Assembly: GCF_004217285.1 (NCBI RefSeq)
Contig: NZ_SHKS01000005.1
Coordinates: forward strand, 496,001-560,000
Direction: 5' to 3'
Source of the DNA: Streptomyces sp. BK239
GTDB lineage: Bacteria > Actinomycetota > Actinomycetes > Streptomycetales > Streptomycetaceae
Length of the DNA: 64,000 bases
Position 1 is the first letter of the stretch. Each line of letters begins with the position of its first letter. Positions 1-8,054 of the stretch are shown one piece after another. The notes beneath the pieces were generated by a model. The model did not search any database and was not told where the DNA came from. It saw only the letters and a program-made list of their open reading frames with translations. Both the position numbers and the translations under genes were made by a program.

Positions 1-2
1 TG

Positions 3-1457
3 TCCGAGGAGGCGGTCGCCGCCCTCGCCGCGGCACGCGGGATCGTGGACGCCCTGGCGGCCAAGCCCGAGCCCGTCTACGGCGTCTCCACCGGTTTCGG
101 CGCCCTCGCCACCCGGCACATCAGCCAGGAGCTGCGCGCACAGCTCCAGCGCAACATCGTCCGCTCGCACGCCGCCGGCATGGGGCCGCGCGTGGAGCGC
201 GAGGTGGTGCGGGCCCTGATGTTCCTGCGACTCAAGACCGTCTGCTCCGGGCACACCGGCGTACGGCCCGAGGTCGCGCAGGCCATGGCCGACCTGCTGA
301 ACGCCGGCATCACCCCCGTCGTCCACGAGTACGGCTCCCTCGGCTGCTCCGGCGACCTCGCCCCGCTCTCGCACTGCGCCCTGACGCTCATGGGCGAGGG
401 CGACGCCGAGGACGCGGACGGCGTCGTCCGCCCCGCCGGCGAACTCCTCGCCGCGCACGGCATCGCCCCCGTCGAACTGCGCGAGAAGGAGGGGCTCGCC
501 CTCCTCAACGGCACCGACGGCATGCTCGGCATGCTGATCATGGCCCTGGACGACCTGGACACCCTCTACAAGTCCGCCGACGTCACCGCCGCGCTCAGCC
601 TCGAGGCCCTGCTCGGCACCGACAAGGTCCTCGCGCCCGAGCTGCACGCCATCCGCCCGCACCCGGGCCAGGGCGCCAGCGCCGCCAACATGCTGGCCGT
701 CCTGAAGGGTTCGGAGCTCACCGGGCACCACCAGGACGACGCGCCCCGCGTCCAGGACGCCTACTCGGTGCGCTGCGCGCCCCAGGTCGCCGGCGCCGGA
801 CGCGACACCATGGCGCACGCCCGCCTGGTCGCCGAGCGGGAACTCGCCTCGGCCGTCGACAACCCCGTCGTGCTCCCGGACGGGCGCGTGGAGTCCAACG
901 GCAACTTCCACGGCGCGCCCGTGGCCTACGTCCTCGACTTCCTCGCCATCGCCGCCGCCGACCTCGCCTCCATCGCCGAGCGCCGTACCGACCGGCTGCT
1001 GGACAAGAACCGCAGCCACGGCCTGCCGCCGTTCCTCGCCGACGACGCAGGCGTCGACTCCGGGCTGATGATCGCCCAGTACACGCAGGCCGCCCTGGTC
1101 AGCGAGATGAAGCGGCTCGCCGTACCGGCGTCCGCCGACTCCATCCCGTCCTCCGCGATGCAGGAGGACCACGTCTCCATGGGCTGGTCGGCCGCCCGCA
1201 AACTGCGCACGGCCGTCGACAACCTCGCGCGCGTCATCGCCGTCGAGCTCTACGCCGCCACCCGCGCCGTCGAACTGCGCGAGGGACTCACCCCCGCGCC
1301 GGCCACGCGGGCGGTCGTCGACGCGGTGCGCGCGGCGGGCGTCCAGGGCCCGGGCCCGGACCGGTTCCTCGCCCCCGACCTCGCGGCTGCGGACGCCTTC
1401 GTGCGCGGCGGACGGCTCGTCGCGGCGGTGGAGACGGTCACGGGGCCGCTGCGGTAG
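3..1457 (+). CDS. hutH: Histidine ammonia-lyase (5'-truncated by window edge)
   Basis: Deaminates L-histidine to trans-urocanate, the first step of histidine catabolism. The reading frame is open from the first bases, so the real start lies left of the window; families of this enzyme run about 510 residues and about 485 are visible. The signature GSLGCSGDLAPL sits at nt 333-368 and its C-S-G triplet (345-353) is where the MIO electrophile forms. Most relatives have A-S-G; from memory Streptomyces histidases carry Cys here. Later conserved segments (LLNGTDGM, QDAYSVRC, NGNFHG, MQEDHVSMG) are all present. No other hut gene is nearby, which fits the scattered hut genes of Streptomyces. A strong hairpin follows the stop codon. 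Confidence 0.95.
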   Translation, partial: SEEAVAALAAARGIVDALAAKPEPVYGVSTGFGALATRHISQELRAQLQRNIVRSHAAGMGPRVEREVVRALMFLRLKTVCSGHTGVRPEVAQAMADLLNAGITPVVHEYGSLGCSGDLAPLSHCALTLMGEGDAEDADGVVRPAGELLAAHGIAPVELREKEGLALLNGTDGMLGMLIMALDDLDTLYKSADVTAALSLEALLGTDKVLAPELHAIRPHPGQGASAANMLAVLKGSELTGHHQDDAPRVQDAYSVRCAPQVAGAGRDTMAHARLVAERELASAVDNPVVLPDGRVESNGNFHGAPVAYVLDFLAIAAADLASIAERRTDRLLDKNRSHGLPPFLADDAGVDSGLMIAQYTQAALVSEMKRLAVPASADSIPSSAMQEDHVSMGWSAARKLRTAVDNLARVIAVELYAATRAVELREGLTPAPATRAVVDAVRAAGVQGPGPDRFLAPDLAAADAFVRGGRLVAAVETVTGPLR

Positions 1458-1474
1458 CCGGCGCGGAAACGACT

Positions 1475-1509
1475 GGGGCCCTGCCGGGTGCGTCCGCCGG
1501 CAGGGCCCC
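1475..1509. terminator. Bidirectional hairpin between hutH and the lipoprotein gene
   Basis: A perfect 13-bp inverted repeat (1475-1487 with 1497-1509) has a 9-nt loop. It lies between two convergent stop codons and has no strong T-tract, as is usual for Streptomyces terminators. Confidence 0.8.
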
Positions 1510-1524
1510 GATGCGTGAGAGGAA

Positions 1525-2319
1525 CTACTTCAGCTTGGCGACCTGCGCCTGGATCACCGGGGCCGGGACCTTGGACTCCCCGCCCTTCGACATCGCGCTG
1601 AAGTTGATCGCGTAGAACGTGGCGACGACGCCGCCCTTGCGCGCCACCTCCACGTTGAACTTCGCCGTGCCCTCACCGTCCATGTCGGCCACGGCGGTGA
1701 ACGCCGTGGACTCGTCGGCGGTGGCGGACGCCTTCCCGACGGTGACCTTGGTGATCTTCTGCTTCTCGCCGTCGGCGGTGATGCCGAACCCGCCGGAGCA
1801 GGCGGCGATGCCGTCGGACACCGCCCTGAACGCCTTCTGCGCGCCGTCGCCGTCGTAGGAGGAGAGACCCACGAAGGTCGTGGCGATGTCGAACGCGTCC
1901 TCGAGGCTGCTGAGAGCGTCCTTCGAGGCGGAGGGGCTCTGCGCCTTGTCCTCTGCCACCGTGTTGCTCGCACCGGCGTTCGTCTCACCCGGCGGCAGCG
2001 CGGCCATGGCATAGGCCAGCGGCGCGCACTCCGCCTTGTCGACCTTCACGACGCTCTTGGACTTGGGCAGGGTGGCGTCCCCCGAATCCACCTTGTAGCC
2101 CTTGACCTCACCCTGCGTCAGCAGCAGCTTCTCCAGCTCGGCCTTGGCCAGGCCCTTCGCGGCCGGCGCCGACGACGCGGGAGTGCTCGCGGCGGACCCC
2201 GCGGCCCCCTTCGCGTCGTCCTTCTTCGAACCGTCGTCAGAACAGCCCGTGATGAGGGCGAGCGACAGCGCGCCCGCGACGGTCACGGCGCACAGCCGCG
2301 CCCCCGATGATCTCTTCAT
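1525..2319 (-). CDS. Putative secreted lipoprotein of unknown function
   Basis: 264 residues. A basic n-region (MKRSSGAR), a hydrophobic core and the lipobox LITGC predict lipidation at Cys26 and anchoring on the outer face of the membrane. A low-complexity linker of charged, Ala and Ser residues follows (about 27-55). The folded part has two further cysteines (near KAEC and IAAC) that could form a disulfide. I recognise no enzymatic motif. It is monocistronic, convergent with hutH, and its start is close to that of nothing else on this strand. A ligand-binding or envelope-stress role is possible, but nothing in the sequence decides it. Confidence 0.75.
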   Translation of the reverse strand: MKRSSGARLCAVTVAGALSLALITGCSDDGSKKDDAKGAAGSAASTPASSAPAAKGLAKAELEKLLLTQGEVKGYKVDSGDATLPKSKSVVKVDKAECAPLAYAMAALPPGETNAGASNTVAEDKAQSPSASKDALSSLEDAFDIATTFVGLSSYDGDGAQKAFRAVSDGIAACSGGFGITADGEKQKITKVTVGKASATADESTAFTAVADMDGEGTAKFNVEVARKGGVVATFYAINFSAMSKGGESKVPAPVIQAQVAKLK

Positions 2320-2372
2320 GGGCGGACTATGAACGTTGGGTCATGTAAGCGTCAAGTCGATCCAAAAGCGAC

Positions 2373-2762
2373 TCAGAAGCCGAGCCGCTCCCGCCGCACC
2401 GAGTACGCCACGAAAGCCGCCCCCAGGGCGAGCAGGGCGGTCCCGCCGATCACGTAGGGCGTGGTGTCGAAGCTGCCGGTGTCGGCGAGGCGGGCGCCGT
2501 CGGCGGTCGTGGCGACGTCCGAGGTCGTGTCGGATGCGGCGGCGGCGTTGCCGGCGGTCGTGTCGGACGCGTTGGAGGCGTGAGACGCGGCCGACGTGTG
2601 GGACGTCGCCGAGACGGCCCGTGCCTGCGTGATGGCGTGTGTCGTCACTGCCGTTCTCGCCTGGTCGTCCGGCGTCGCGTTGGCGTTCGGGACGAACCAC
2701 AGGGCGCCCAACAGGGTCCCCGCGGCGGTGGCGGTCAGCAACGGACGGCGAGCGGATGACAC
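2373..2762 (-). CDS. Small LAXTG sortase-anchored cell-wall protein
   Basis: 129 residues from a GTG start preceded by AAGGGG about 11 nt upstream. The architecture is classic for a sortase substrate: an N-terminal signal peptide (about 1-30, ending in ANA), a Thr/Ala/Ser/His-rich stalk (31-90), the sorting motif LADTG (92-96), a hydrophobic helix (about 102-121) and the tail RRERLGF. LAXTG is the motif preferred by class E sortases of high-GC actinobacteria. No sortase gene is in this window, so a housekeeping sortase elsewhere would attach it to peptidoglycan. The low-complexity stalk gives no hint of binding activity. It is divergent from the next gene. Confidence 0.75.
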   Translation of the reverse strand: MSSARRPLLTATAAGTLLGALWFVPNANATPDDQARTAVTTHAITQARAVSATSHTSAASHASNASDTTAGNAAAASDTTSDVATTADGARLADTGSFDTTPYVIGGTALLALGAAFVAYSVRRERLGF

Positions 2763-2872
2763 GGAATATCGATCCCCTTGTGGCGCTGGCGAATTGGCCG
2801 TGTGGGCCGATGCTAGTGAAAGGCGCGGGTCGCGGGAAAGTTGCGGGAGGGCGGAGCCGTACGCTCCGGTGC

Positions 2873-3244
2873 ATGAACACTGAAGAGACGTCACGATATG
2901 TCCGGCTTCGTGTGGAACTTGTGCTGGAAATCGACGATGCGGACGCGGTGACGGAGGCCGCACTGCGACGGGTCGCCGAGGATCCCGAGATGCCGCAGAG
3001 CGAGCGCGCGCACGCCGAGAGCACCGTGCGGGAGGACACCGCCGAGGCCCTCGCCTACCTCGTCGACCCCTTCGACCTGGTCGGCGACGTCCCCGGAGTG
3101 GAACTCCAACAGGCCTCCTGGTCCAGCGAACCCGTCGCCCACGACCCCGACGCGCCCGACTGGGACCTCGACGACGAGTTCGGCGACGGCCCCGACGGCG
3201 AGGGCGACGGCGGCGATGGCGGCGGCGATTCGCGCATCGGCTGA
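2873..3244 (+). CDS. Conserved small acidic protein, function unknown
   Basis: 123 residues. The N-terminal half (RLRVELVLEIDDADAV) looks like a beta-strand/helix fold with regularly spaced charges; the last 30 residues are almost all Asp, Glu and Gly. There is no signal peptide or membrane segment, so it should be cytoplasmic. ATG 2873 is the only start that leaves the conserved-looking N-terminus intact. It is divergent from the LAXTG gene across about 110 bp and ends just before a hairpin. I do not recognise a named family. Confidence 0.65.
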   Translation: MNTEETSRYVRLRVELVLEIDDADAVTEAALRRVAEDPEMPQSERAHAESTVREDTAEALAYLVDPFDLVGDVPGVELQQASWSSEPVAHDPDAPDWDLDDEFGDGPDGEGDGGDGGGDSRIG

Positions 3245-3264
3245 GCGTCTTGGGAAACTCGTGG

Positions 3265-3293
3265 CCCCGGGCGGCAACCGCCGCCCGGGGTTT
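3265..3293 (+). terminator. Hairpin terminator after the acidic protein gene
   Basis: A 10-bp stem (3265-3274 with 3281-3290) with a 6-nt loop, followed by TTT. It begins 20 bp after the stop codon. Confidence 0.75.
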
Positions 3294-3496
3294 CCTCGTC
3301 TCAAGGGGCGCGCTGACCGACATCCGCACCACGAATGCCGGCGGACCTTCCGCCGCGAGGCGGCCCGCACCACCGAGTGGACGTGGTGTGGCCCACACAT
3401 TCCACGGAAGTGGAACGGGGGGAACCGGTCGTAGCGTTGAAGCCCTTGACGAGGACTCTCGACGGGGACTCACGGGGTTAACGGGAATCGGCAACG

Positions 3497-4759
3497 ATGG
3501 AGAAGCGTGTGATGACGAACAGTAGGCGGCGCAGGGGTCTGGCGACCGCGTCCGCACTGCTCGGCGGTGTTCTGGTGCTCTCTGCGTGTTCGAGCGGCGA
3601 CAGCAGCGCCTCGGACGACAAGGGCAGTTCCTCGCAGGCGAAAGCCGACGAGGCGGCGGCCGAGAAGGCATCCGAGGCCCAGATCAAGATCACGCCTGCG
3701 GACGGCTCCAACAACGCCTCCATCAACAAGTCGGCGACCGTCACGGTGAGCAAGGGCACGCTCACCACGGTGACGATGACCGCCGCCGACGGCACCGCCG
3801 TGAAGGGCGAACTGTCCGCCGACAAGACCAGCTGGAAGCCGAGCGGGCAGCTGGAGCGTTCGACCACGTACAAGCTCGCGGCGACCGCGAAGGACTCCGA
3901 CGGCCGCGAGGCCCACGAGAACGCGTCCTTCACCACGGTCTCCCCGGCCAACAGCTTCATAGCCAACTTCACGCCGGAGGACGGCTCCACCGTCGGCGTG
4001 GGCATGCCGGTGTCGATCAACTTCAACAAGGAGATCACCGACAAGGCCGCCGTCCAGAAGGGCATCACGGTCAACTCCACCGGCGGCCAGGAGATCGCCT
4101 GCCACTGGTTCAGCACCACCCGCATGGACTGCCGGCCGGACGAGTACTGGAAGGAGAACTCCACCGTCACGCTGAAGCTCGCGCTCGACGGCGTCCAGGG
4201 CGCCAAGGGCGTCTACGGCGTCCAGCAGAAGACGGTCACCTTCAAGATCGGCCGCAACCAGGTCACCTACGTCGACGCGAAGACCAAGCAGATGAAGGTC
4301 ACGCGGAACGGCAAGACCGTGCGCACCATCCCGATCTCCGCCGGCTCGCCCGAGAACAAGACGTACGAGGGCCAGATGGTGATCTCCGAGAAGTTCAAGG
4401 AGACCCGGATGAACGGCGCGTCGGTCGGCTTCACCGACGACGACGGCAAGGGCGAGTACGACATCAAGGACGTGCCGCACGCCATGCGCCTGACCACCTC
4501 GGGCACCTTCGTGCACGGCAACTACTGGGGCGCGAAGTCCATCTTCGGCTCGGTGAACACGAGCCACGGCTGCGTCGGCCTCTCCGACGCCAAGGGCGCC
4601 AACGACAGCAGCACGCCCGGCGCCTGGTTCTACAACAACTCCATGGTCGGCGACGTCGTCGTGGTCCAGAACACCGGCGACAAGACGGTCTCCCCGGACA
4701 ACGGCCTCAACGGCTGGAACATGGACTGGGCCCAGTGGAAGGCGGGTTCGGCCGCCTGA
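3497..4759 (+). CDS. L,D-transpeptidase lipoprotein (Ig-like + YkuD domains)
   Basis: 420 residues. The signal sequence ends in a lipobox, LSAC, with Cys31 the lipidated residue. About residues 55-250 form the Ig-like repeats found in actinobacterial Ldt enzymes. Residues about 255-385 form the YkuD catalytic domain with the active-site motif SHGCVGL (nucleophile Cys359) and an upstream conserved His340 in FVHGNYWG. Enzymes of this type make 3-3 cross-links in peptidoglycan outside the membrane and are insensitive to most penicillins. ATG 3512 is an alternative start that keeps the whole signal peptide. It is monocistronic, with about 250 bp upstream and a strong hairpin downstream. Confidence 0.92.
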   Translation: MEKRVMTNSRRRRGLATASALLGGVLVLSACSSGDSSASDDKGSSSQAKADEAAAEKASEAQIKITPADGSNNASINKSATVTVSKGTLTTVTMTAADGTAVKGELSADKTSWKPSGQLERSTTYKLAATAKDSDGREAHENASFTTVSPANSFIANFTPEDGSTVGVGMPVSINFNKEITDKAAVQKGITVNSTGGQEIACHWFSTTRMDCRPDEYWKENSTVTLKLALDGVQGAKGVYGVQQKTVTFKIGRNQVTYVDAKTKQMKVTRNGKTVRTIPISAGSPENKTYEGQMVISEKFKETRMNGASVGFTDDDGKGEYDIKDVPHAMRLTTSGTFVHGNYWGAKSIFGSVNTSHGCVGLSDAKGANDSSTPGAWFYNNSMVGDVVVVQNTGDKTVSPDNGLNGWNMDWAQWKAGSAA

Positions 4760-4785
4760 GCCGCCCGCGCTGAGCCACGCCTCCC

Positions 4786-4818
4786 CCGATGCCGCCCCCT
4801 TCCCGGGGGCGGCATCGG
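4786..4818 (+). terminator. Hairpin terminator after the L,D-transpeptidase gene
   Basis: A perfect 14-bp stem (4786-4799 with 4805-4818) with a 5-nt loop, 26 bp after the stop codon. Confidence 0.85.
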
Positions 4819-4936
4819 TGTATGCGCGGCCGCCTCCGCAGCCCCCGAGCGCTCCGCCCGCCGCGTTCGCTGAGCGCTGAGCGAACGCCCCGCCGGAAGA
4901 CGAGCCTCCAGCGGCCGTTCGTGCTTGCGTAGGCCC

Positions 4937-5722
4937 ATGACGGCAGCAGAGACAGCCAGCAAGGTCATCGAGTACATCCGGTACCGCATTCCCGAGGAAC
5001 GCTCCGCCGACTTCCTCGCCGCCTACCACCGCGCCGCCCCCCTCCTCGCTGCCTCCCCCCACTGCGTCGACTACGAACTCGCGCGCTGCGAGGAGGACTT
5101 CGCTCACTTCGTGCTGCGCATCACCTGGACGTCCACGGCGGACCACCTCGAAGGCTTCCGCACCTCGGATCTGTTCCCCGCCTTCCTCGCCGAGATCCGC
5201 CCGTACGTCGGGCACATCGAGGAGATGCGGCACTACAAGCCCACCTCGGTGCGCGGCCGGGGCTCCGCCGAACCCACCCTGTACGCGTGGGCGGGCGGCG
5301 CGGAGGCCTTCACCCGCCTGACGGAGGCCTTCTACGCCAAGGTGCTCGACGACGACCTCCTCGCCCCCGTCTTCGCGGGCCTGGCCCCCGAGCACGCCGA
5401 GCACGTCGCCCTCTGGCTGGCGGAGGTCTTCGGCGGCCCGCAGACCTACTCCGCGACGCAGGGCGGCCACAGCCACATGGTCGCCAAGCACTTCGGCCGT
5501 GACATCACCGAGCCCCAGCGGCGCCGCTGGGTGAACCTGATCCAGGACGCGGCGGACGAGGCGGGCCTCCCCACGGACGCGGAGTTCCGCTCGGCGTTCC
5601 TGGCGTACGTCGAGTGGGGCACGCGCCTGGCCGTGTACTTCTCGGGGCCGGACGCCAAACCGCCGGCCGAGCAGCCGGTGCCGAAGTGGGGCTGGGGCGC
5701 GGCCCCGCCGTACCAGGGCTGA
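4937..5722 (+). CDS. ABM-domain / truncated-hemoglobin fusion protein
   Basis: 261 residues from ATG 4937 (an in-frame TTG lies 12 bp upstream). Residues about 8-100 resemble an antibiotic-biosynthesis-monooxygenase (ABM) dimeric ferredoxin-like domain. Residues about 115-250 are a group II truncated globin: VFAGLAPEHAEHVALWLAEVFGG, then a His-rich stretch (GGHSHMVAKHFGR) that should contain the proximal heme ligand, then the closing helices with the conserved WG. This chimera has been described in Streptomyces, where it was proposed to link oxygen or NO chemistry to a monooxygenase-like module. The natural substrate is unknown. It is cytoplasmic, monocistronic and convergent with the next gene. 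Confidence 0.88.
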   Translation: MTAAETASKVIEYIRYRIPEERSADFLAAYHRAAPLLAASPHCVDYELARCEEDFAHFVLRITWTSTADHLEGFRTSDLFPAFLAEIRPYVGHIEEMRHYKPTSVRGRGSAEPTLYAWAGGAEAFTRLTEAFYAKVLDDDLLAPVFAGLAPEHAEHVALWLAEVFGGPQTYSATQGGHSHMVAKHFGRDITEPQRRRWVNLIQDAADEAGLPTDAEFRSAFLAYVEWGTRLAVYFSGPDAKPPAEQPVPKWGWGAAPPYQG

Positions 5723-5776
5723 CGCGCCTGGGCCCGGGACCCCGCCGGCGCGGGGCGCCTCGCTCAGGGCGGCCCC

Positions 5777-6700
5777 TCAGGCCCCGGTCCCGGCCCGCGG
5801 AGCAGCCGCGTCAGCGCCCCAGCTGGCCAGCAGCCGCAGCCCGTCCGCCGAGGGCGAGCCGGGCTCCGCGTGATACGTCACCAGCGACTGCTCCCCGTCC
5901 CCCATCAGCCGGAACCCCTCGAAGTTCAGGGACAGTTCGCCCACCAGCGGATGCCGGAACCGCTTCACGCCGAAGCTCTTGTCCTTCACGTCGTGCGTCG
6001 CCCACAGCCGCCGGAAGTCCTCGCTCTTCACCGACAACTCGCCCACCAGCGCCGACAGTCGGGGATCGTCCGGGTGGCACCCGGCGTCCATGCGCAAGGC
6101 GCACACGATGTCGATCGCCTTCTGCTCCCAGTCGACGAACAGCTCCCGGTAGGCGGGCCGCAGGAACACCAGCCGGGCCCAGTTCCGCTCCCCGGCCGGG
6201 AGTTCACCCCAGTCGCCGAAGACGGCCGCCGCCATCCGGTTCCACGCGAGGATCTGCGTGTTCCGCCCCACCACGTACGCGGGCACCCCGTCCATCCGGT
6301 CCAGCAACTGCCACAGCGACGCCCGCACCTGCTGGCTGCGCGCCGCCGGCTTCTTCTTGTGCTGCTTGGGCTTGGCGAGATGCGTGAGGTGGGCGTGCTC
6401 AGCGTCGGACAGCCGCAGCGCGCGGGCGATGGAGCCCAGCACCTCCGCGGACACGTTCCGCCCGTTGCCCTGCTCCAGCCGCGTGTAGTACGCCACCGAC
6501 ATCCCGGCCAGCTGCGCCAGCTCCTCGCGCCGCAACCCCGGCACCCGGCGGCGTCCGAAGTCGGGCAGCCCGACGTCCTCGGGCTTCAGCCGGGCGCGCC
6601 GGGTGCGCAGGAACTCGCTGAGCTCGGCCCGCCGGTCCAGCCGCCCGCCGGACTCCTGTGCGGCGGCTTCGCTCTGTTCGTCCATACACCCAGTATTCAC
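5777..6700 (-). CDS. MmyB-like (MLTR) XRE-family transcriptional regulator
   Basis: 307 residues from GTG 6700; ATG 6685 is an alternative. Residues about 20-95 form an XRE helix-turn-helix with the family-typical lead RRRVPGLRREELAQLAG and the recognition part VAYYTRLEQG. The C-terminal half (about 110-290) is the MmyB-like PAS-type ligand-binding domain (LLDRMDGVPAYVVGR, ILAWNRMAAAVF, HPLVGELSLNFEGF). Such regulators bind fatty-acid-like ligands in the one known structure. They usually repress a divergent oxidoreductase gene, as found here with the alcohol dehydrogenase starting at 6865. A paralogue lies at 42065-42943. Confidence 0.9.
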   Translation of the reverse strand: MNTGCMDEQSEAAAQESGGRLDRRAELSEFLRTRRARLKPEDVGLPDFGRRRVPGLRREELAQLAGMSVAYYTRLEQGNGRNVSAEVLGSIARALRLSDAEHAHLTHLAKPKQHKKKPAARSQQVRASLWQLLDRMDGVPAYVVGRNTQILAWNRMAAAVFGDWGELPAGERNWARLVFLRPAYRELFVDWEQKAIDIVCALRMDAGCHPDDPRLSALVGELSVKSEDFRRLWATHDVKDKSFGVKRFRHPLVGELSLNFEGFRLMGDGEQSLVTYHAEPGSPSADGLRLLASWGADAAAPRAGTGA

Positions 6701-6790
6701 GGTCGTACGCCCCCGATCCTGACCCCGCCAGTGGTACGCACACCGAACGTAGGCACAGGTGAGGCCTGGGTGAGCCGCGCGCCTTCGGGC

Positions 6791-6840
6791 AGGCTGGACG
6801 CCGTGCCCGGCCCGAACGACAGGCCGGACGCCGTGTCCCG
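6791..6840. promoter_or_regulatory. Two direct repeats upstream of the alcohol dehydrogenase, candidate operator
   Basis: Two 20-bp direct repeats (6791-6810 and 6821-6840, core GGACGCCGTG) match at 17 of 20 positions and are spaced exactly 30 bp, about three helical turns. They lie in the 164-bp divergent region between the MmyB-like regulator and the dehydrogenase. The second repeat ends just before the AGGAGA ribosome-binding site. The operator role is inferred from position and spacing. Confidence 0.45.
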
Positions 6841-6864
6841 AACCACTGCTAGGAGATCCCCGGC

Positions 6865-7908
6865 ATGACCACCGTCGCCGCCTACGCGGCCCCCTCCGCC
6901 AAGGCTCCGCTGGAGCGCACGACGATCGAGCGCCGCGAGGTCGGCGAGTTCGACGTCCTGATCGACATCAAGTTCGCCGGCATCTGCCACTCCGACATCC
7001 ACCAGGCCCGGGAAGGCTGGGGCGAGGCCATCTTCCCGATGGTCCCCGGCCACGAGATAGCCGGCGTGGTCTCCGAGGTCGGCCCCGGCGTGACGAAGTT
7101 CGCCGTCGGCGACCGGGTGGGCGTGGGCTGCATGGTCGACTCCTGCCGCGAGTGCGAGAACTGCAAGGCCGGCCTGGAGCAGTACTGCACCGGCGGCGGC
7201 ATGGTCGGCACGTACAACGCCGTCGGCAAGGACGGCGAGCCCACCTACGGCGGCTACTCGCAGAAGATCGTCGTCGACGAGAACTACGTCGTCCGCGTCC
7301 CCGACGGCCTCGCGCTCGACGTGGCCGCCCCGCTGCTCTGCGCCGGCATCACCACGTACTCGCCGCTCAAGCACTGGAACGCCGGACCAGGCAAGAAGGT
7401 CGCCGTGCTCGGCATGGGCGGCCTCGGCCACATGGGCGTCAAGATCGCGCACGCGCTCGGCGCCGAGGTGACGGTGCTCTCCCAGTCGCTGCGCAAGAAG
7501 GACGACGGCCTGCGGCTCGGCGCCGACCACTACTACGCCACCAGCGACCCGGAGACCTTCAAGAAGCTGGCCGGCACCTTCGACGTCATCCTCTCCACCG
7601 TCTCCGCCCCGCTGAACCTGGACGCCTACCTGTCCCTGCTGCGGACCGACGGCGCCTTCGTGAACGTCGGCGCCCCCGAGGAGCCCGTCGCGCTCAACCT
7701 GTTCTCGGTGATCGGCGGTCGCAAGACCCTCGCCGGATCGGGCATCGGCGGCATCCAGGAGACCCAGGAGATGCTCGACTTCTGCGCCGAGCACGGCTTC
7801 GGCGCGGAGATCGAGCTGATCAGCGCCTCCGAGATCAACGACGCCTACGAGCGCGTCCTCGCCAGCGACGTCCGCTACCGCTTCGTCATCGACACGGCCA
7901 CCATCTGA
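6865..7908 (+). CDS. Zinc-dependent alcohol/aldehyde dehydrogenase (MDR, YahK/CAD-like)
   Basis: 347 residues, preceded by AGGAGA. Catalytic zinc ligands are in GICHSDIH and GHEIAGVV. The structural zinc loop is the four-cysteine run in CMVDSCRECENCKAG plus C of QYC. The Rossmann motif is GMGGLGHMG (about 183-191), with a following segment compatible with NADP(H). The overall pattern fits the NADP-dependent aldehyde reductase branch (cinnamyl-alcohol-dehydrogenase-like). It probably reduces a range of aldehydes in the cytoplasm. It is divergent from an MmyB-like regulator, a pairing that suggests induction by a small hydrophobic compound. The physiological substrate cannot be read from the sequence. 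Confidence 0.9.
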   Translation: MTTVAAYAAPSAKAPLERTTIERREVGEFDVLIDIKFAGICHSDIHQAREGWGEAIFPMVPGHEIAGVVSEVGPGVTKFAVGDRVGVGCMVDSCRECENCKAGLEQYCTGGGMVGTYNAVGKDGEPTYGGYSQKIVVDENYVVRVPDGLALDVAAPLLCAGITTYSPLKHWNAGPGKKVAVLGMGGLGHMGVKIAHALGAEVTVLSQSLRKKDDGLRLGADHYYATSDPETFKKLAGTFDVILSTVSAPLNLDAYLSLLRTDGAFVNVGAPEEPVALNLFSVIGGRKTLAGSGIGGIQETQEMLDFCAEHGFGAEIELISASEINDAYERVLASDVRYRFVIDTATI

Positions 7909-7931
7909 TCCGGCCCCGCCCGCGAACCGCA

Positions 7932-7960
7932 CCGAGCCCCGGCCCCGCGCCGGGGCTCGG
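7932..7960 (+). terminator. Hairpin terminator after the alcohol dehydrogenase gene
   Basis: A perfect 12-bp stem (7932-7943 with 7949-7960) with a 5-nt loop, 24 bp after the stop codon. Confidence 0.85.
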
Positions 7961-8054
7961 CGTGTGCGCCCGGACCACGGAATCGCCGGGAGGCCGCGTG
8001 TGTTGTCCACGGTGAGCCCGGAGAACCGGGCCGACCGACGTGGGAGGAGCCGTG

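Noticed and set aside
3470..5491. Very long open frame (about 670 codons) on the minus strand
   Set aside because: It is antisense to the L,D-transpeptidase and globin-fusion genes, with low-complexity Gly/Val/Asp translation and no ribosome-binding site. Such shadows are normal at this GC content.
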